Origin: SAR202 cluster bacterium
Lineage (GTDB): Bacteria; Chloroflexota; Dehalococcoidia; Lucifugimonadales; UBA826
DNA length: 7,845 nt
NCBI GenBank assembly: GCA_009392675.1
Contig: VFFY01000142.1
Location: forward strand, 1-7,845
Direction of reading: 5' to 3'
Shown here: positions 6,013 to 7,845 of the stretch, piece by piece
How the letters are laid out: each line of letters opens with the position of its first letter
Numbering within the stretch: the stretch's first letter is position 1
The notes under the pieces: model-generated
The model's database searches: none
What the model was told of the DNA's origin: nothing
The model's input: only the letters and a program-made list of their open reading frames with translations
Made by a program: the position numbers and the translations under genes

Positions 6013-6960
6013 ATGACTAAATTAGGTGTGTTACTTCCTACAAGGGGATTGTTGATGACAGATGGTCCTCCTACTAATATAAATGAAATCATTGATATGG
6101 CGGAAGCCGTAGAGGCTTCCGCCATTGATTCTGTTTGGGTGGGGGATAGTTTAACTGCAAAACCTAGATTGGAACCTTTCGCGGCTTTATCGGCTATAGC
6201 TGCTAGGACAAAAAATATACGGCTGGGTACAGCTGTGTTACTTTCTTCTTTAAGGCATCCTGTCCAGCTTGCTCATGTAGCGACAACTGTGGATTTGATA
6301 TCAGAGGGCAGGCTTGTGCTGGGCATGGGGGTTGGCGGAGCTTTTAATGAGGCTCAAAGGCAAGAGTGGCATAACGTAGGAGTGGACCCTCGAAAGAGGG
6401 CTGGTAGGTTTGAAGAGTCCCTCAAAATTTTTAAACCCTTAACCAGAGGAGAGACAGTCACGTTTTCTGGGAAGCATTTTGATGTAAAAGATATTTCCAT
6501 TAAACCGGTTTCCCCTCAAAACAACGGGGTACCAGTTTTGGTCGCTGCCCATGGACGTTCCAAATTGGAGAGACAGTATGAACGGGTTCTTCTTGGTGAT
6601 GGGATAATCTCGATCTCAGATTTTCCAGATGAATATGAGATGGCTCTAAAGAAAGTGTCCCAATATTGTGACCAGAAGGGTACTCCGTTTAAAAATTTAG
6701 AAAAAAGCTTTTATATGACAGTGAATATCGGAGATAAAAAAGAAAAGTTGACTGAGGAAGCAGACCGGTTTCTAAAATTATATTACGGGATGAATATATG
6801 GCAGGAAAGATGGGGCCCTTGGGGAACCCCTGAAGAGGTCTTGACCAGAATAAAAAGCTATGAAAATGTCGGTGCCGAAACAATTATTGTTAGGTTTGCC
6901 TCATTTGACCAAGCTAGGCAGCTTGAACTGTTTTTGAATGAGGTCGTAGCCTACTTATAA
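6013..6960 (+). CDS. Luciferase-like (LLM) oxidoreductase, probably F420-dependent
   Basis: A 315-residue TIM-barrel protein of the bacterial-luciferase-like superfamily, which includes FMN monooxygenases and F420-dependent dehydrogenases and reductases. Visible marks, from the ATG at 6013, are KLGVLLPTRG (3-12), DSVWVGDS (39-46), the block around ALSAIAARTKNIRLGTAV (58-75), HPVQLAHVATTVDLISEGR (82-100) and LGMGVGG (103-109), then RFEESLKIFKPL (132-143), the insertion strand SGKHFDV (152-158), GVPVLVAAHG (172-181) and the C-terminal GTPEEVLTRIKSYENVGAE (271-289). Its place 27 bases after cofC favours F420 over FMN as partner; this is inference from context. Substrate is unknown. The frame stays open upstream to a TTG at 5992, but the family begins at about the ATG used here; a GTG at 6001 is another option. 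Ribosome sites are weak for all of these. The gene contains a strong inverted repeat at codons 29-38 and converges on ligA, 24 bases away. Confidence 0.9.
   Translation: MTKLGVLLPTRGLLMTDGPPTNINEIIDMAEAVEASAIDSVWVGDSLTAKPRLEPFAALSAIAARTKNIRLGTAVLLSSLRHPVQLAHVATTVDLISEGRLVLGMGVGGAFNEAQRQEWHNVGVDPRKRAGRFEESLKIFKPLTRGETVTFSGKHFDVKDISIKPVSPQNNGVPVLVAAHGRSKLERQYERVLLGDGIISISDFPDEYEMALKKVSQYCDQKGTPFKNLEKSFYMTVNIGDKKEKLTEEADRFLKLYYGMNIWQERWGPWGTPEEVLTRIKSYENVGAETIIVRFASFDQARQLELFLNEVVAYL
6097..6125. repeat. Perfect 12-bp inverted repeat with 5-base loop inside the LLM oxidoreductase gene
   Basis: ATGGCGGAAGCC (6097-6108) is exactly mirrored by GGCTTCCGCCAT (6114-6125), with loop GTAGA (6109-6113). 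The stem is G+C-rich in an otherwise AT-leaning stretch. It lies about 85 bases after the LLM start codon and encodes the ordinary helix segment MAEAVEASAI. No run of T follows on either side, so it does not look like an intrinsic terminator. By a rough count, a perfect stem this long with a short loop is expected well below once in a window of this size. Confidence 0.8.
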
Positions 6961-6984
6961 GGGATATGATCGATTAAGGTTTCA

Positions 6985-7845
6985 CTAACCGGCCACCATT
7001 GTTTCAAAGTCGCGCTCTGAAATTATTTGTACTTCAAAATTAGTAGCTTCAGCTAGTTTTGAACCCCCATCTTGTCCGGCTAATAAATAATCTGTGCTTT
7101 TAGAAACTGAACCACTAACCTTTCCTCCGTATTTTTTAATTAAATCTTGGATTTCCGTCCTGCTGTAATTCTCTAGTCTTCCTGTGACTACAAACCGAAG
7201 ATCTGACAGTAAAGGAATGCCCTCAGACTGGGTAACGGTTCCAGATACCATATTTACTCCCGCAGACCGTAATTTCTCCAGAACATTAAGATTGTCAGGG
7301 TTACTAAAATACTCAGTAATACTTTCAGATATTTTTGGACCAATAGAAGGAGTGTTCAGGAGGGTTTCTTGATTACAGGCAACTAAATTATCGATAGAGG
7401 CAAATTGATTCAATAATAAAGAGGATATTTCTGACCCAACATGCGGTATGCCTAAAGAGGTCAATAACCTTTCAGGAGGTTGTTTCTCACTTTCTTTTAT
7501 AGCTATAAGGAGATTATCAACACTCTTTTTACCCATCCGATCTAGTTGTTCAAGTTTTTCCCTTTGCAGAAAATATATATCTGCTACGTCTTTAATGAGT
7601 CCGCTTTGTATTAAAGAAATACCCACTTTCCCCCCCATGCCTTCAATATCCATAGCACTTTTGCTTACAAAGTGTTCAACGAGCCTTTCCAACTGTGCCG
7701 GGCAAGTAGAGTTTGTGCAGTAGGTAGCTGCTTCATCTTTCCTATTTGCCAATATAGCACCACAGCTGGGGCACATTCTCGGCATTGAGAAAGATGTTTC
7801 GGTACCGGTTCTTTTATCTTTATCACTTCTGACTATCTGCGGTAT
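6985..7845 (-). CDS. ligA: NAD+-dependent DNA ligase LigA, C-terminal part (5' end outside window)
   Basis: The frame is open from the right edge to a TAG at 6987-6985, giving 286 residues of the C-terminal part of LigA, which seals nicks in replication and repair using NAD+. An ATG at 7785 is internal: the 20 residues before it (beginning IPQIVRSDKDKR) continue the typical OB-fold end seen in this family. Then come the four-cysteine zinc finger (Cys25, 28, 43 and 48 of the visible part, in MPRMCPSCG and CTNSTCPAQ), the HFVSKSAMDIEGMG helix region (58-71), tandem helix-hairpin-helix motifs (about 80-190, e.g. LGIPHVGSE and TPSIGPKIS) and a BRCT domain (about 212-286, DLRFVVTGRLENYSR). The nucleotidyltransferase domain with the catalytic lysine is off the window. 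Nothing visible suggests damage. It is transcribed towards the cofD-cofC-LLM block and stops 24 bases from it, with no hairpin terminator in that gap. Confidence 0.96.
   Translation of the reverse strand: MPQIVRSDKDKRTGTETSFSMPRMCPSCGAILANRKDEAATYCTNSTCPAQLERLVEHFVSKSAMDIEGMGGKVGISLIQSGLIKDVADIYFLQREKLEQLDRMGKKSVDNLLIAIKESEKQPPERLLTSLGIPHVGSEISSLLLNQFASIDNLVACNQETLLNTPSIGPKISESITEYFSNPDNLNVLEKLRSAGVNMVSGTVTQSEGIPLLSDLRFVVTGRLENYSRTEIQDLIKKYGGKVSGSVSKSTDYLLAGQDGGSKLAEATNFEVQIISERDFETMVAG

Noticed and set aside
5832..6125. Antisense open frame across the cofC-LLM junction
   Set aside because: It lies opposite two well-supported genes, its composition follows the opposing codons, and its apparent start is created by the inverted repeat at 6097-6125.
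6961..6984. Terminator between the convergent LLM and ligA genes
   Set aside because: In the 24-base gap and just beyond it I find only a 4-bp GGTT/AACC pairing and no T-tract on either strand.
6985..7785. A short stand-alone zinc-finger/BRCT protein starting at the ATG at 7785
   Set aside because: The frame continues open to the window edge with residues typical of LigA just before its zinc finger, so this ATG is internal to ligA.

Overview
The window holds nine protein-coding genes packed tightly on both strands, with no RNA gene, insertion sequence, CRISPR array or other mobile element that I could see. It is bacterial DNA: RecF and NAD+-dependent DNA ligase are bacterial housekeeping proteins. 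The sequence looks AT-leaning (roughly 40% G+C by eye). Cofactor F420 genes next to a luciferase-like oxidoreductase, in a moderately AT-rich bacterium with short intergenic gaps and frequent TTG/GTG starts, fit Chloroflexota (for example marine SAR202-type lineages). That placement is an inference from gene content and is not proven by anything in the window.

Layout. At 1-342 (+) lies the C-terminal end of a class II (zinc) ketose-bisphosphate aldolase. It converges on a four-gene minus-strand block that reads from about 4318 down to 378: recF, a Sir2-type NAD+-dependent deacylase, a small multi-pass membrane protein of unknown function, and a GMC-family FAD oxidoreductase. Gaps inside the block are +6, -17 and +10 bases, so it is probably one transcript. 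A short divergent control region (about 4319-4430) follows. From it a plus-strand block runs rightwards: cofD, cofC and a luciferase-like (LLM) flavin/F420 oxidoreductase, ending at 6960. This block converges on the C-terminal two fifths or so of ligA (7845 to 6985, minus), which runs off the right edge.

How the genes work together. cofD and cofC encode consecutive steps of F420 assembly: CofC activates a three-carbon phospho-acid with GTP, and CofD moves the resulting moiety onto the deazaflavin Fo. The LLM gene behind them belongs to a superfamily with many F420-dependent members, so the block plausibly couples cofactor synthesis to a cofactor user. The minus-strand block mixes DNA repair (RecF), NAD+-dependent protein deacylation (Sir2), an unknown membrane protein and a flavin alcohol dehydrogenase/oxidase. 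No shared pathway is evident.

Most of the window is ordinary. The items most worth a second look are a perfect 12-bp inverted repeat near the 5' end of the LLM gene, a probable non-canonical ATT start for recF, the recF-sir2 linkage away from the usual dnaA-dnaN-gyrB setting, and the uncharacterised membrane protein overlapping sir2. I found no convincing new biological system.
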